Shown piece after piece: positions 18,802 to 26,603 of a stretch of DNA of 64,000 bases (position 1 is the stretch's first letter; each line of letters opens with the position of its first letter). The notes below the pieces were generated by a model. That model was not told the origin of the DNA. It saw only the letters and a program-made list of their open reading frames with translations, and did not search any database. A program made the position numbers and the translations under genes. Origin of the DNA: Spirosoma agri (GTDB lineage Bacteria; Bacteroidota; Bacteroidia; Cytophagales; Spirosomataceae); assembly GCF_010747415.1 (NCBI RefSeq), contig NZ_JAAGNZ010000001.1, forward strand, positions 2,232,001-2,296,000. Reading direction: 5' to 3'.

Positions 18802-18933
18802 GTGAAAACAAATTCACCCCGTTCTGGAGCTCGCAACTCCAAATGGGCAGTTGATTTGGTGGTTCGACTGTTGACCGCGATTACAGCATTTATAACAGCG
18901 CTCGCAACGTTGTTAAACTCTTGTAATCATTAA
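18802..18933 (+). CDS. Small hydrophobic peptide, smalltalk-like
   Basis: A 43-residue reading frame from GTG 18802, opposite in direction to the surrounding tail operon. After a basic N-terminus (VKTNSPRSGARNSKW) comes one hydrophobic segment (VDLVVRLLTAITAFITALAT) and the end LLNSCNH. The arrangement of basic start, single TM and terminal Ser-Cys resembles the tiny 'smalltalk' proteins scattered through Bacteroidota genomes. It is followed eight bases later by a plus-strand terminator, which argues that it is a real transcription unit. The start could lie further upstream (ATG 18721). Function is unknown; a lysis- or toxin-like membrane role is possible. Confidence 0.4.
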   Translation: MKTNSPRSGARNSKWAVDLVVRLLTAITAFITALATLLNSCNH

Positions 18934-18940
18934 CCACCTC

Positions 18941-18975
18941 AAAACCCGGTATTAGCAATGCCGGGTTTTATTTTG
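18941..18975. terminator. Terminator after the small plus-strand peptide
   Basis: AAAACCCGG-ATT (18941-18953) pairs with AAT-CCGGGTTTT (18957-18969) with a short loop, followed by ATTTTG. The A-tract on the other side makes it usable from the minus strand too. Confidence 0.7.
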
Positions 18976-19011
18976 TCTTCGGTTGATGACAAAGATAATC
19001 AAAGATAATCA

Positions 19012-19140
19012 AAGGCAAACGAATGACAAACGAATGGTAAGCAAATGGCAAACGAATGGTAAACAAATGACAAACGAATGGTAAACAAATGACAAACGAA
19101 TGGTAAACAAATGACAAACGAATGATAAGCAAATGACAGA
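19012..19140. repeat. 11-bp-periodic tandem repeat array
   Basis: AATG recurs at 19022, 19033, 19044 and so on to 19132, eleven times with an exact 11-bp period. Units alternate between CAAACGAATGG and TAAACAAATGA types, giving a 22-bp dimer. The array is non-coding: it begins three bases after the stop of the gene at 19144 (minus strand). It could be phased, bent or protein-bound DNA. Confidence 0.85.
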
Positions 19141-19143
19141 CAA

Positions 19144-19701
19144 TTACAAAAACTGCGCTTTCATTACCTTCAAAATCGGTTCTGGCATTGACCCCAGTAG
19201 TTTATAACCTGTTTCATAGATCAATTTCCCGCGCGTTGGGTTGTAGAACGCATTTCGATTTTTGCCGAGTTTTACCCCCTTGTTGAGTCTGTTGATGGCG
19301 ATCCCCCAGGCAATGCGGTTAATAGCCCTCGTGTCTGGAATGTGCAGCACCCGGTATTTGGCACCCAACAGGTAGCCAGGCACGTATTTGAATTTATCCA
19401 GCCCAATGTCGCGCACGTATTCTTCCATCACCTCCACCGGGGGCAACTTGCCATAAAGCAGATTACGCATATCCTTGAACCGACCATAGCCCGCGAAGCC
19501 AATGCTGAATTCGGCGTACAGATCACGCGCCACCACCACCGATTGATGACGTAGCGAGTTCAGTAGTTCGCCAGATAATACGTAGCCAGCGGCCTGCAAC
19601 TTGCGTTGCATGACTACAGTGGCTTCGGCGACAATGTTGCCGATCACGTCCGTAGCTACTTCTTTAAACTGTTCTTCTGAAAGTGTAACAGCGAATCCCA
19701 T
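19144..19701 (-). CDS. Phage structural/connector protein, unassigned
   Basis: A 185-aa soluble protein between the 685-aa structural gene and the tape measure gene. It starts MGFAVTLSEEQFKEVATDV, then contains SGELLNSLRHQSVVV, a layout reminiscent of HK97-gp10-like neck/tail-completion proteins (helix, then the SG.L..S motif). The C-terminal half is basic. Position before the tape measure gene supports a neck or tail-completion role, but this is inference. It is followed by the 11-bp array and a 642-base gap. Confidence 0.65.
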   Translation of the reverse strand: MGFAVTLSEEQFKEVATDVIGNIVAEATVVMQRKLQAAGYVLSGELLNSLRHQSVVVARDLYAEFSIGFAGYGRFKDMRNLLYGKLPPVEVMEEYVRDIGLDKFKYVPGYLLGAKYRVLHIPDTRAINRIAWGIAINRLNKGVKLGKNRNAFYNPTRGKLIYETGYKLLGSMPEPILKVMKAQFL

Positions 19702-19706
19702 ACTGC

Positions 19707-21764
19707 TTACAGATCAAGAAGTTGAACATACAATTTATCCATACTAGCCACGGTCAATGAACTGCCATTCGTTTTGGTGAACAAACCATGATATTCATAA
19801 CCATCCGGATTGAAGACAAACGTTTTATCCAGGTACAAATCGCCGTTCCGAAACAAACGTAACCGAGCCGAAGCGCCAGCGGTGCCGGTGGTGAATAGTC
19901 GCCACTGGTCGGGGTTGAAATCAGTCGAAGGAAAGTTCAGGTCATTACTGCCCGTCGGATAGATGAACGAGCCGCCCTGTCCCTGCATCGTCCAGGCATT
20001 GCCCATGTAGGGAGCGCCACTGGTCTCGATACCTAACCGGCTGGGTGAATTGCCCCGGTAGTGCCAGTGATTAACGGGGACATTGTAGCTGTAGCCAGCC
20101 GGGTTAGCCAGGCACGAGCCGTATTGATTGGCATACGCCTGGGTGTCCATCACTTTCAGGGCCTGATCGATGCGACTCTGTAGCTGCGCTGCTGTTTCGG
20201 CTCCGTATATACCCGCAGGTATTGTTAATAGGGCGACAGTTGCATCCTGATCGGCACCACAGTTGTTTCGTTTATAGCTGCCCGCCTGCTGAACGGCACT
20301 GTTGACGAAGGGCGTTGTGGTGCAGGCCGACGACAGAACCGCTGGGGTGTAGCCTTCCGTACCGGCGACGTTGGCTTTGCTGCGGAGCGGTTTGACCAGG
20401 CTACCGTCGTCAGCGTAGCGCAGCTCCAGCTTGGCCGCACCCAGGTAGCCGGTGCGTAGCCCGTTACTGTCGATCAGACAGAAGGGGTTGGTCGGGAGCC
20501 AGCGCGTAGGCCGGGCGGGTGCGGTAGGTGGACTGGGCAAATTGGAGTAAGCGACCTCGTTTTTGGCGTACCGAAACGTCAGCACCCGCCCGGCCAGATC
20601 TTCATCGTCCGATCGCAGGGCCAGTACCGTATCTGCCGAGTCGGGTAGAGAAAGGGCCACAAACCCTTCCTGCGTGACGACGAACAGATCCTCGCTCAGA
20701 ACCAACTCGGTCAGATAATCGAGCTGATCCCCATCCCGCAGACCCGTGGCGACCGTTAGGGTACGCTCGGCGATCCGGTTCTTTTTAAACAGTTCGGCAG
20801 TGGTCGGCAGATACGAAGGATCGAGCGCGCGCTGTCCATCCGTGCCTGATACGGCTAGGGTGCGAGAGGTCTGCCCCGTACAGCGTAGGGTATCATACCC
20901 ACCCAGCGAGTTGCGAAACAGCAAATACACAACATTGGCGTCAAAATCCCGATTGACATAGTAGGTCCGCACTTCGCTGAGTCGCTGGTTAGACTCGTTC
21001 GCCATCCAGACCGAATACGCATGCACGACTCTGCCGGTAGCGGCTTCGCGCTCGGGCAGACCCAGCGCCACAAAGCCGACGGGAATTCCATAGACCACAT
21101 ACTGGCTGACCGTGGTCATGCGCTGTGCCGTAATCGTTTCTGTACTGGCATCATCATAAACGATATCGATGCGCAGACGCAACTCAGCCGGTTTGGGGGT
21201 GAAGTTGACCAGGTAGTACAAAAATTCGGGCTGCACCGTATCGACCCATTTCTCACTGGGCTGCCAGGTGAGAAACTGACGCGATTGCGCCAGAAACGTC
21301 GTAAAGAACTGATCACGCCAGCCGGCGAACTGCTCGACCGACAGGGCACCTTTAATGGCATATTCGAGGGCCAGCGTTTTGTCGGTACCGGCGACGGGTA
21401 CACCATCCTGTTCCACCCAGGTCCGCGTCAGGTAAGGGGTAATCATATCCCCGCAGGTGACAATCCCCGTTTGCCCGACTACCGGTGCGGTTGATCGTAA
21501 AAAGTCGTCGATGAATACGCCCACATCAAAGCTCGCTCCGGGATAGATGGTAGCGCCCAGTTCCGTGCGCGGGGGAAACTCCCGGCCCGGCAGGGTAATC
21601 AGCTCATCGTAGTCGCCTGAACCATACGTTTTGGGCTTTTTGAGCGTCAGGTAGTAGGCCAGACCAGCCCGGTTTGGCGAGTCGGCTACGGCGTCGATGG
21701 TGTAGGCCATCGGGTTGCGGGAAAATCGAAGGGGCAAAAAAGTAAGCGGGGCAAGTGCGTCCAT
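19707..21764 (-). CDS. Large phage structural protein with DUF5977-like module
   Basis: A 685-aa protein with beta-rich composition. N-terminal LTFLPLRFSRNPMAYTIDAV begins a region typical of tail or adhesion proteins. Residues about 478-541 (NSAVQQAGSYKRNNCGADQD, then IPAGIYGAETAAQLQSRIDQ) match the DUF5977 pattern: Ser-x-x-Tyr/Phe, NNC, Pro-Ala-Gly, then YANQYGSC. The C-terminal part (WRLFTTGTAGASARLRLFRNG) resembles a carbohydrate-binding or fibre domain. It lies five bases before the 185-aa gene and one base after its upstream neighbour, in the tail module. A receptor-binding or tail-surface role is likely but unproven. Confidence 0.7.
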   Translation of the reverse strand: MDALAPLTFLPLRFSRNPMAYTIDAVADSPNRAGLAYYLTLKKPKTYGSGDYDELITLPGREFPPRTELGATIYPGASFDVGVFIDDFLRSTAPVVGQTGIVTCGDMITPYLTRTWVEQDGVPVAGTDKTLALEYAIKGALSVEQFAGWRDQFFTTFLAQSRQFLTWQPSEKWVDTVQPEFLYYLVNFTPKPAELRLRIDIVYDDASTETITAQRMTTVSQYVVYGIPVGFVALGLPEREAATGRVVHAYSVWMANESNQRLSEVRTYYVNRDFDANVVYLLFRNSLGGYDTLRCTGQTSRTLAVSGTDGQRALDPSYLPTTAELFKKNRIAERTLTVATGLRDGDQLDYLTELVLSEDLFVVTQEGFVALSLPDSADTVLALRSDDEDLAGRVLTFRYAKNEVAYSNLPSPPTAPARPTRWLPTNPFCLIDSNGLRTGYLGAAKLELRYADDGSLVKPLRSKANVAGTEGYTPAVLSSACTTTPFVNSAVQQAGSYKRNNCGADQDATVALLTIPAGIYGAETAAQLQSRIDQALKVMDTQAYANQYGSCLANPAGYSYNVPVNHWHYRGNSPSRLGIETSGAPYMGNAWTMQGQGGSFIYPTGSNDLNFPSTDFNPDQWRLFTTGTAGASARLRLFRNGDLYLDKTFVFNPDGYEYHGLFTKTNGSSLTVASMDKLYVQLLDL

Positions 21765-22265
21765 TTACGAATACAAAAGATGGTTGGCAGAAATCTTGAC
21801 GTCAATATCTAGGTAGTGGCCTTCCAGATTGACGTTGGCCAGCATGCCGATCGGGAAAATGCGCTCAGACGGTTCGATGGTAAATTCGTAGGCAGAAACG
21901 CCCGGCTCTACGGTATCCGCGCTGGCATCAGCCTGTAGCTGGATGGTTCCCAGCATCGACAGCAGCACTTTCATGGTCCTGTCGCGGGTTTGCAGGCCGG
22001 CGCGGGCGCTGGTGTCTTCGGGCTTCTCGGCTACGGTGAGCGAACAGAAGAACGTTAGTTGCTCTAATCCCGAATGATTATTTTTTCGGTGCATTTCGGC
22101 CACCTGAAAAAAGGCAGTCGTACCCCCATAATTGTCGTTGTAGTAGGCACTTATTTCGTCCACGGCTTTCTCGGCGTTTGATAACGGCAGGAAAACGGCA
22201 ATGCCCTCGGTACCGGTGGCGATCTGTTCAAAGAAAGCCGTTAGGCTCAGTAGGTCGGTGATCAT
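21765..22265 (-). CDS. Phage protein, possible tail-completion factor
   Basis: A 166-aa protein starting MITDLLSLTAFFEQIATGTE. It has mixed alpha/beta character, no signal peptide and no membrane segment. It overlaps the upstream gene by four bases (ATGA) and abuts the 685-aa gene, so it is translationally coupled on both sides. Size and place between head-side and tail genes fit a tail-terminator or completion protein; I do not recognise the family. Confidence 0.6.
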   Translation of the reverse strand: MITDLLSLTAFFEQIATGTEGIAVFLPLSNAEKAVDEISAYYNDNYGGTTAFFQVAEMHRKNNHSGLEQLTFFCSLTVAEKPEDTSARAGLQTRDRTMKVLLSMLGTIQLQADASADTVEPGVSAYEFTIEPSERIFPIGMLANVNLEGHYLDIDVKISANHLLYS

Positions 22266-23110
22266 GACGGTTGTTGTTTTTTGGCGTTTTCTTCGGCATC
22301 CTGCGCATCGAGCAGATCATCGAGCATACTGGCAAACAGCAAGTGGGCGGGGGTTTGACACACCTTATCGAAATCGCCAAAGTGAGATTCCTTCGCTACG
22401 TTTTTCAGCAGCATGACCCAACCCCGACCATCGCCGTAGCGCGGTTGCCGATCGGAGCCGAACAACTCCCCGTACTGCTCCAGAAACTGGTTATTCATCC
22501 GCTCAAAATAATCCAGTACAACCAGCTTCAGGCTGACATCGAGGCTAGCCAGGTCTTTGGCTCTGGCCACCATGCGGGACTCGTTGAAGGGTTCGCGCAC
22601 GTCGCCATTCCAGTTATTCGATTTCTGAAACTTCCGCCAGTCTGCGCGACGTGGCCGGCATAGGGTAGCAATCAGCTGGTCGAGGGCTTCGGGGGTCGGT
22701 TCTTGTGGATTGGCAAAGTTCAGGTAGGCCATGTTGGCGAAGCTTAACTCGACCGCAGTCGTATCGGCAAACCCATCTGCCGGCAGATGGAAATTCACCG
22801 CACGGCGGCCCGGCCCTTTGTGAACAAATGAGCTAACTGGGGGCTTGCCTTCGGGCTTGGTCGTAAACAGCCAGCCGAACTGACTACGCAGTTGACCCCA
22901 CTGCCAGTGGGCGAGTTGCAGGTTAGCCCACACTTTAGGACTCATGCCCAGCCAGGCCCGGCAGGCAGCTGCTTCATTGTCGAGCGTTTCAAACGAACCG
23001 TCCGCTTTCAGGCGGGGGCACATAATCAATTCTTTATATTGATCAGGCGTCAACTCTGACCAGTTTTCAGCGACCCGGTAGGTCTTGCTACCAAACTCAA
23101 TTGTTTTCAT
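22262..23110 (-). CDS. Phage protein of unknown function
   Basis: A 282-aa protein beginning MKTIEFGSKTYRVAENWSEL. It is rich in Trp and aromatic residues, with several helices (PDQYKELIMCPRL, LASLDVSLKLVVLDYFERMN). No catalytic motif was found. It overlaps the holin-like gene upstream by 14 bases and the 166-aa gene downstream by four bases, so it is in the same tightly packed operon. A tail-assembly role is possible by position only. Confidence 0.6.
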   Translation of the reverse strand: MKTIEFGSKTYRVAENWSELTPDQYKELIMCPRLKADGSFETLDNEAAACRAWLGMSPKVWANLQLAHWQWGQLRSQFGWLFTTKPEGKPPVSSFVHKGPGRRAVNFHLPADGFADTTAVELSFANMAYLNFANPQEPTPEALDQLIATLCRPRRADWRKFQKSNNWNGDVREPFNESRMVARAKDLASLDVSLKLVVLDYFERMNNQFLEQYGELFGSDRQPRYGDGRGWVMLLKNVAKESHFGDFDKVCQTPAHLLFASMLDDLLDAQDAEENAKKQQPS

Positions 23111-23297
23111 GACGGTGTTTATCTAGGCCAAGTTCTTTACGCATTTCGTCGCGGTTCTCCAACCGGTGTACCCGGCGATCTACATCATCGATCTTCTTCA
23201 GCCGTTCTTGGACATACTGCCAAGCAAAAGCGGCCAGGCCGAACGAAACGACCTGGCCGGCTAGGGTGGTAATGATGTTGGTTACAGTCGGGGTCAT
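23097..23297 (-). CDS. Small membrane protein, holin candidate
   Basis: A 66-aa protein with one N-terminal hydrophobic segment (IITTLAGQVVSFGLAAFAW, about residues 8-26) and a charged, helical C-terminus (RLKKIDDVDRRVHRLEN). This is the shape of a class III-type holin or antiholin. Its start overlaps the stop of the endolysin gene (TGATG), so it is coupled to the lysis cassette. Holin function is inference from topology and neighbours. Confidence 0.6.
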   Translation of the reverse strand: MTPTVTNIITTLAGQVVSFGLAAFAWQYVQERLKKIDDVDRRVHRLENRDEMRKELGLDKHRHENN

Positions 23298-24289
23298 CAG
23301 GTCAGTGCTTTGAGCGTTTGAAAAGCCAAAGCTAGTTTGCCCCGATACGCCGGGTTAGGACAAAACCGGCGACAGATATGGTCAACGTATGCCTGTCTGG
23401 ATTGCAGATTATACTTGGCGATAACCTGTTTTTCATAGGCTCCATAATCCGCCAGTGAGCTGGACTTGCGCCGATACAGACAATAGCCAGTAGGGGATAG
23501 GCTCTCGTAGAAACCGCGCCCGTTCTTCTTCATGCCGAATAGGTTATGACCTTCACTGGGTCGATACCAGTAACCCGTTTCAACCGCACTAATGGCGAAC
23601 GCCACGTCAGGATAAACATAACCCTGACGGCTGATCAGCTGCCAGTAGTTCAGATGAGTTTCAGTTTCACGACCACGTACAACACGGCGGCTCCCCGAAC
23701 CAGCCAGTTCTCCAGTCGAGCCGAGCGCAGTTTCTTCCGCGTGTCGTCCAGTTGGGATTGGACAGTCGTGACCCGGTTCTTTTCCTGCTGATGGCCTTCG
23801 TTGAGTTGTTTGATCGTTCGTCCCTGACTCGTCAGCGCCTGCCGTTGCTGAGCTAGTAGGGTGTCCTGAGACTGTACTTTTCCGATCAGCATGATCAACT
23901 CGGCTTTGTCCCTGAGCACCTGACGCGCTCCGGCTTCGGTGAGTCGAATCGGCTTGGGGTCGAGCCGCTTTAGGGAGTCCGTTGTACATCCGGTCGATTT
24001 CGTGCTGTAAAGCATCGCCAGACAGAGAATCAATCTGGCGGAAACGCGCCAGGCGTTTTTTATCCAATTTGCGTAACCGTTCTTCATGGGCCTGCTCCTG
24101 TAAATACAGATTTAGATTTAGTTTGCCCTGCCCTTCCAGCGTTTTGTAATACGTGGTCGAGTCGAGCGCCCATACTTTGGGCTGGTTAAACTGCTTATTG
24201 ATCAGATGGACATTCAGCAGGCCCATCAGGATCTGTGCTATAATGGCTAAGCCCATCAACCACAGCGGGACTTGTAGACGTTTGTTCAT
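23297..24289 (-). CDS. Membrane-anchored endolysin: spanin-like N-terminus plus glucosaminidase domain
   Basis: A 330-aa frame. Residues about 8-27 (PLWLMGLAIIAQILMGLLNV) are a signal-anchor, and about 45-103 form an Rz/i-spanin-like helix ending DALQHEIDRMYNGL. About 104-205 is a low-complexity Ser/Arg/Gly linker. About 206-330 is a glucosaminidase (GH73/FlgJ-like) domain with the probable catalytic Glu in AISAVETGYW and the motifs NLFGMKK and YGAYEKQVI. The linker is the region where a second protein is encoded in another frame. There is no ATG, GTG or TTG in this frame between MYNGL and the glucosaminidase domain, so that domain must be made as a fusion (or by frameshift or a CTG start). 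The start overlaps the preceding stop (TAATG). Confidence 0.75.
   Translation of the reverse strand: MNKRLQVPLWLMGLAIIAQILMGLLNVHLINKQFNQPKVWALDSTTYYKTLEGQGKLNLNLYLQEQAHEERLRKLDKKRLARFRQIDSLSGDALQHEIDRMYNGLPKAARPQADSTHRSRSASGAQGQSRVDHADRKSTVSGHPTSSATAGADESGTNDQTTQRRPSAGKEPGHDCPIPTGRHAEETALGSTGELAGSGSRRVVRGRETETHLNYWQLISRQGYVYPDVAFAISAVETGYWYRPSEGHNLFGMKKNGRGFYESLSPTGYCLYRRKSSSLADYGAYEKQVIAKYNLQSRQAYVDHICRRFCPNPAYRGKLALAFQTLKALT
23650..24087 (-). CDS. Embedded lipoprotein-like spanin candidate (overlapping frame)
   Basis: A 145-aa frame lying wholly inside the endolysin gene, shifted by one base. It reads like a real protein: a basic start, hydrophobic LILCLAMLYS, a lipobox-like STGC at about residue 34, a long coiled coil (ARQVLRDKAELIMLIGKVQS to QSQLDDTRKKLRSARLENW) and a hydrophobic C-terminus (AAVLYVVVKLKLI). 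The setting is like lambda Rz1 embedded in Rz, so an outer-membrane spanin role is plausible. The alternative is that one of the two frames is only a shadow; composition favours this frame in 23650-24000. Confidence 0.65.
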   Translation of the reverse strand: MKNGYANWIKNAWRVSARLILCLAMLYSTKSTGCTTDSLKRLDPKPIRLTEAGARQVLRDKAELIMLIGKVQSQDTLLAQQRQALTSQGRTIKQLNEGHQQEKNRVTTVQSQLDDTRKKLRSARLENWLVRGAAVLYVVVKLKLI

Positions 24290-24750
24290 TACACTTCGGG
24301 GATTAGGCGCACAATGTGACGCACGTAGTTTTTAGGGCGGGGAATGTTGACGTAGACGCCCTGTATGGAGTTGCCAGCAGTCGTATTGCCACCAACGGCA
24401 TAGAACACCCGAATACGGGGATCGAGCGGCCAGTTGGTCACAAACTCGACGTGGCTCCAGGTGCGGTAGGTGACTACATCGCCCGGTATGGCATGAGAGC
24501 CAGCGGGTAGGTGCAGTTTCTTCATCGCATTGTAGGCCGCCACCGCTGCCAGATTCGACCCTTTGGGCGTCTGAATGGCGCATTGTTTCAACACCCAGCC
24601 CACAAAGGCACCGCACCAGGGCTTGGCACTGGCGGCCACACGTTCCGGATGCGGCCAGCCAATAGCTTTGAAATAAGCGTCAATCTGCGGGTGGTCATTG
24701 CGGTTCGACTTCTCCTTCACGTGGGCCTGTGAACTGGCCGTTTCCAGCAC
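24289..24750 (-). CDS. CHAP/NlpC-type cell-wall hydrolase (TIGR02594-like)
   Basis: A cysteine peptidase or amidase that would cut peptidoglycan at lysis. From GTG 24750 it begins VLETASSQAHVKEKSNRND, the usual start of TIGR02594 proteins. The catalytic Cys lies in KPWCGAFVGW (about residue 43) and the His in SHVEFV (about 98), and YAVGGNTTAG closes the fold. A longer frame from ATG 24936 would add a signal-peptide-like stretch (LGRIALLAGLVLHVHAA) but would overlap the upstream gene by 145 bases, so the shorter start is preferred. The stop overlaps the endolysin start (TAATG). Two murein hydrolases side by side suggest division of labour. Confidence 0.8.
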   Translation of the reverse strand: MLETASSQAHVKEKSNRNDHPQIDAYFKAIGWPHPERVAASAKPWCGAFVGWVLKQCAIQTPKGSNLAAVAAYNAMKKLHLPAGSHAIPGDVVTYRTWSHVEFVTNWPLDPRIRVFYAVGGNTTAGNSIQGVYVNIPRPKNYVRHIVRLIPEV

Positions 24751-24791
24751 ACAGACCCGTTTTTGATGGAGGCTGTCTACGCCGGGCGTCG

Positions 24792-25592
24792 CTACGCGTA
24801 CAGTGCCTGGTAGAAACTGGCAAACAGCTGCATGAACGTGTAGAACAAGCCCAGCAAGAAGAGCAATACGGCCCAGGCGGGCGATTCGTTGATTAAGGAT
24901 TCCAGCGATCGCTCGGAATCGATTCGATTGTGCCATATACGATAGAATTGAGGGAATGCAACACGGATGAAAAAGACACTGACCAGGAACGTTAGAAAGG
25001 TCAGCGTGAAGGAGAGCAGGGCGCGAACCGGTGCATTCGCCATCATGGATTGACCCATTGCGTTGTTGGGGTCGGCAGAAAGCGGAGCACCAAGCCAGTA
25101 AGTCAGCACCACAAAGCCCAGAAACAGACCCACAATGATTTGAATGGCCTTATTGGTCGATAGCGGTTTTAAGGGAGTCAGTACTTTTGAGGCTTCCGGA
25201 GCGGGTTCATTTAGGTTCAGCTCTGCCCCTAACTGGGTCGCTTCCGCTTCGGCTTCTTTGGCCCGACGCAGGAAGTCTTTCGCTTTCACGGCGTCGGGAT
25301 TGGTACGTGCCATTTCACGCCAATCAGCGGCATCTTCCAACAACACAGAGCGTTTGTTGAGCTTGTCCTGACGTACGGCTTCATTGGCTTTTCGCTGCCG
25401 TTCGGCCAGATCCGCTTTGCGTTGGGCAATGCCTTCTTCGACGGCCGCTAGTTCGGCTTCCTCGTTGGCTACTTCCTGTACCAGCTGGTCGGCACTATCC
25501 AGCTCATTATCATCGGGTTTAGTGACCCGAAAGGTGTTTTGTTTGGGTTGCTCGCGGGCTACCATAGTGGTTGGTTTATCGTTTTTTTTCAT
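24792..25592 (-). CDS. Phage membrane protein with N-terminal coiled coil
   Basis: A 266-aa protein. Residues about 30-130 are charged and coiled-coil-forming (EVANEEAELAAVEEGIAQRK). The C-terminal half has three hydrophobic segments (AIQIIVGLFLGFVVLTYWL, ALLSFTLTFLTFLVSVFF, AWAVLLFLLGLFYTFM). It lies between the DUF6712-like gene and the lysis cassette. Function is unknown; its placement allows a role in lysis timing or superinfection exclusion. Confidence 0.65.
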   Translation of the reverse strand: MKKNDKPTTMVAREQPKQNTFRVTKPDDNELDSADQLVQEVANEEAELAAVEEGIAQRKADLAERQRKANEAVRQDKLNKRSVLLEDAADWREMARTNPDAVKAKDFLRRAKEAEAEATQLGAELNLNEPAPEASKVLTPLKPLSTNKAIQIIVGLFLGFVVLTYWLGAPLSADPNNAMGQSMMANAPVRALLSFTLTFLTFLVSVFFIRVAFPQFYRIWHNRIDSERSLESLINESPAWAVLLFLLGLFYTFMQLFASFYQALYA

Positions 25593-25604
25593 GGAGGGAG
25601 GTGG

Positions 25605-26603
25605 TTAACGCAGGCGAAAAACGCCCTGGTATTGTGAATTGTCGGGAAGCTCGTTGGGGCCTTTGGCGGTGTAGCGATCGCTGTTTTTATATAGCGGATA
25701 CTGATTCGCGTTCTCGGTCAGGTAGGTTTTTAGGGCACTCAGCGCGCTGGATGCGTCAGCATCAGCGTTGCGCTGAGCTTCGAGCAAGACCTTTGTATCG
25801 ACCGCCTTCTGGTTATAAATGCCATCAAAATCAGAGAGAATGCGCAGACCGCCACCCGCCGTTTGCTGTACGTTCAGATGGTATAGGGCTTTGGCATAGG
25901 CGACGGAAGCGGTAGCCTGACCAACTGCTTCCATCAGGCGAATGTCGGTGGGTTGCAACGGGGTTGTGCCGACACGCTTGGCTTTCAGATCGTCGTACTG
26001 CTCCGAGCCGAGCAGGGGCTTGATGCTGGTTTTTTCGGCCTGATGCAGATACGGAACCAGCGATACAAACAGACGGTAACTGCCCGCCACTTGAGGCAAG
26101 TGCTCTGTCAATTCGGTTGCTGAAAAGATAAAGAGGGCACTCGACCGCTTGTAGGCGTCAGAAGTTAGCCAGGTTGGGTACTGTTTCCGGTTCTGGTACA
26201 GATAGATTAATGCCTGCTCCAGTGCTTTAGCCGCATTGTCAGCCGTTTCCCGTAGCCGTTTATCCAACACACCCATACGCACCGGTTCGGATTTGTCGGT
26301 TTTTTGCTCCTGCAAGCCGTTATCCCCATCATTGCCCAATGAATAGGGCAGGTACTTGAGATAGGTGTAAAAGGCCAGGGCGCGTTGGAGCCGGGTCACC
26401 AGTTCTTTGTTGGCCGGACTAAGCGTAGCCGACGCATTCGCCAGCAGCGTATTCAGTTCCGCTAGTAATTCGGGACCAATGGCCGTACGGATAAACTCAT
26501 CTTCGGCCAGATGGATAAAGGGCTGAATAAAGGCCAGCGTTGTCGCCTGACTGATCGACCGGCCTAAATGCAGTTTCAACCCGTCGATGGTATTGATGAT
26601 CAT
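25605..26603 (-). CDS. DUF6712-like phage head protein
   Basis: A 332-aa, largely helical protein. The N-terminal half (FIQPFIHLAEDEFIRTAIGP, then LLAELNTLL) and the C-terminal half (LFVSLVPYLHQAEKTSIKPL) look like two related halves, each with a PxxxxAExxxI.P.L pattern as in DUF6712 proteins of Bacteroidota phages. It overlaps the portal gene by four bases. Position directly after the portal supports a head-completion or adaptor role. Family assignment is by eye. Confidence 0.65.
   Translation of the reverse strand: MIINTIDGLKLHLGRSISQATTLAFIQPFIHLAEDEFIRTAIGPELLAELNTLLANASATLSPANKELVTRLQRALAFYTYLKYLPYSLGNDGDNGLQEQKTDKSEPVRMGVLDKRLRETADNAAKALEQALIYLYQNRKQYPTWLTSDAYKRSSALFIFSATELTEHLPQVAGSYRLFVSLVPYLHQAEKTSIKPLLGSEQYDDLKAKRVGTTPLQPTDIRLMEAVGQATASVAYAKALYHLNVQQTAGGGLRILSDFDGIYNQKAVDTKVLLEAQRNADADASSALSALKTYLTENANQYPLYKNSDRYTAKGPNELPDNSQYQGVFRLR

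Noticed and set aside
19012..19140. CRISPR-like repeat array
   Set aside because: Units are contiguous with an 11-bp period and no unique spacers, and no cas genes are near.
24751..24936. Signal peptide of the CHAP hydrolase encoded inside the upstream gene
   Set aside because: It needs a 145-base overlap with a membrane-protein gene, and hydrophobic shadow frames are common there; GTG 24750 gives the usual family start.
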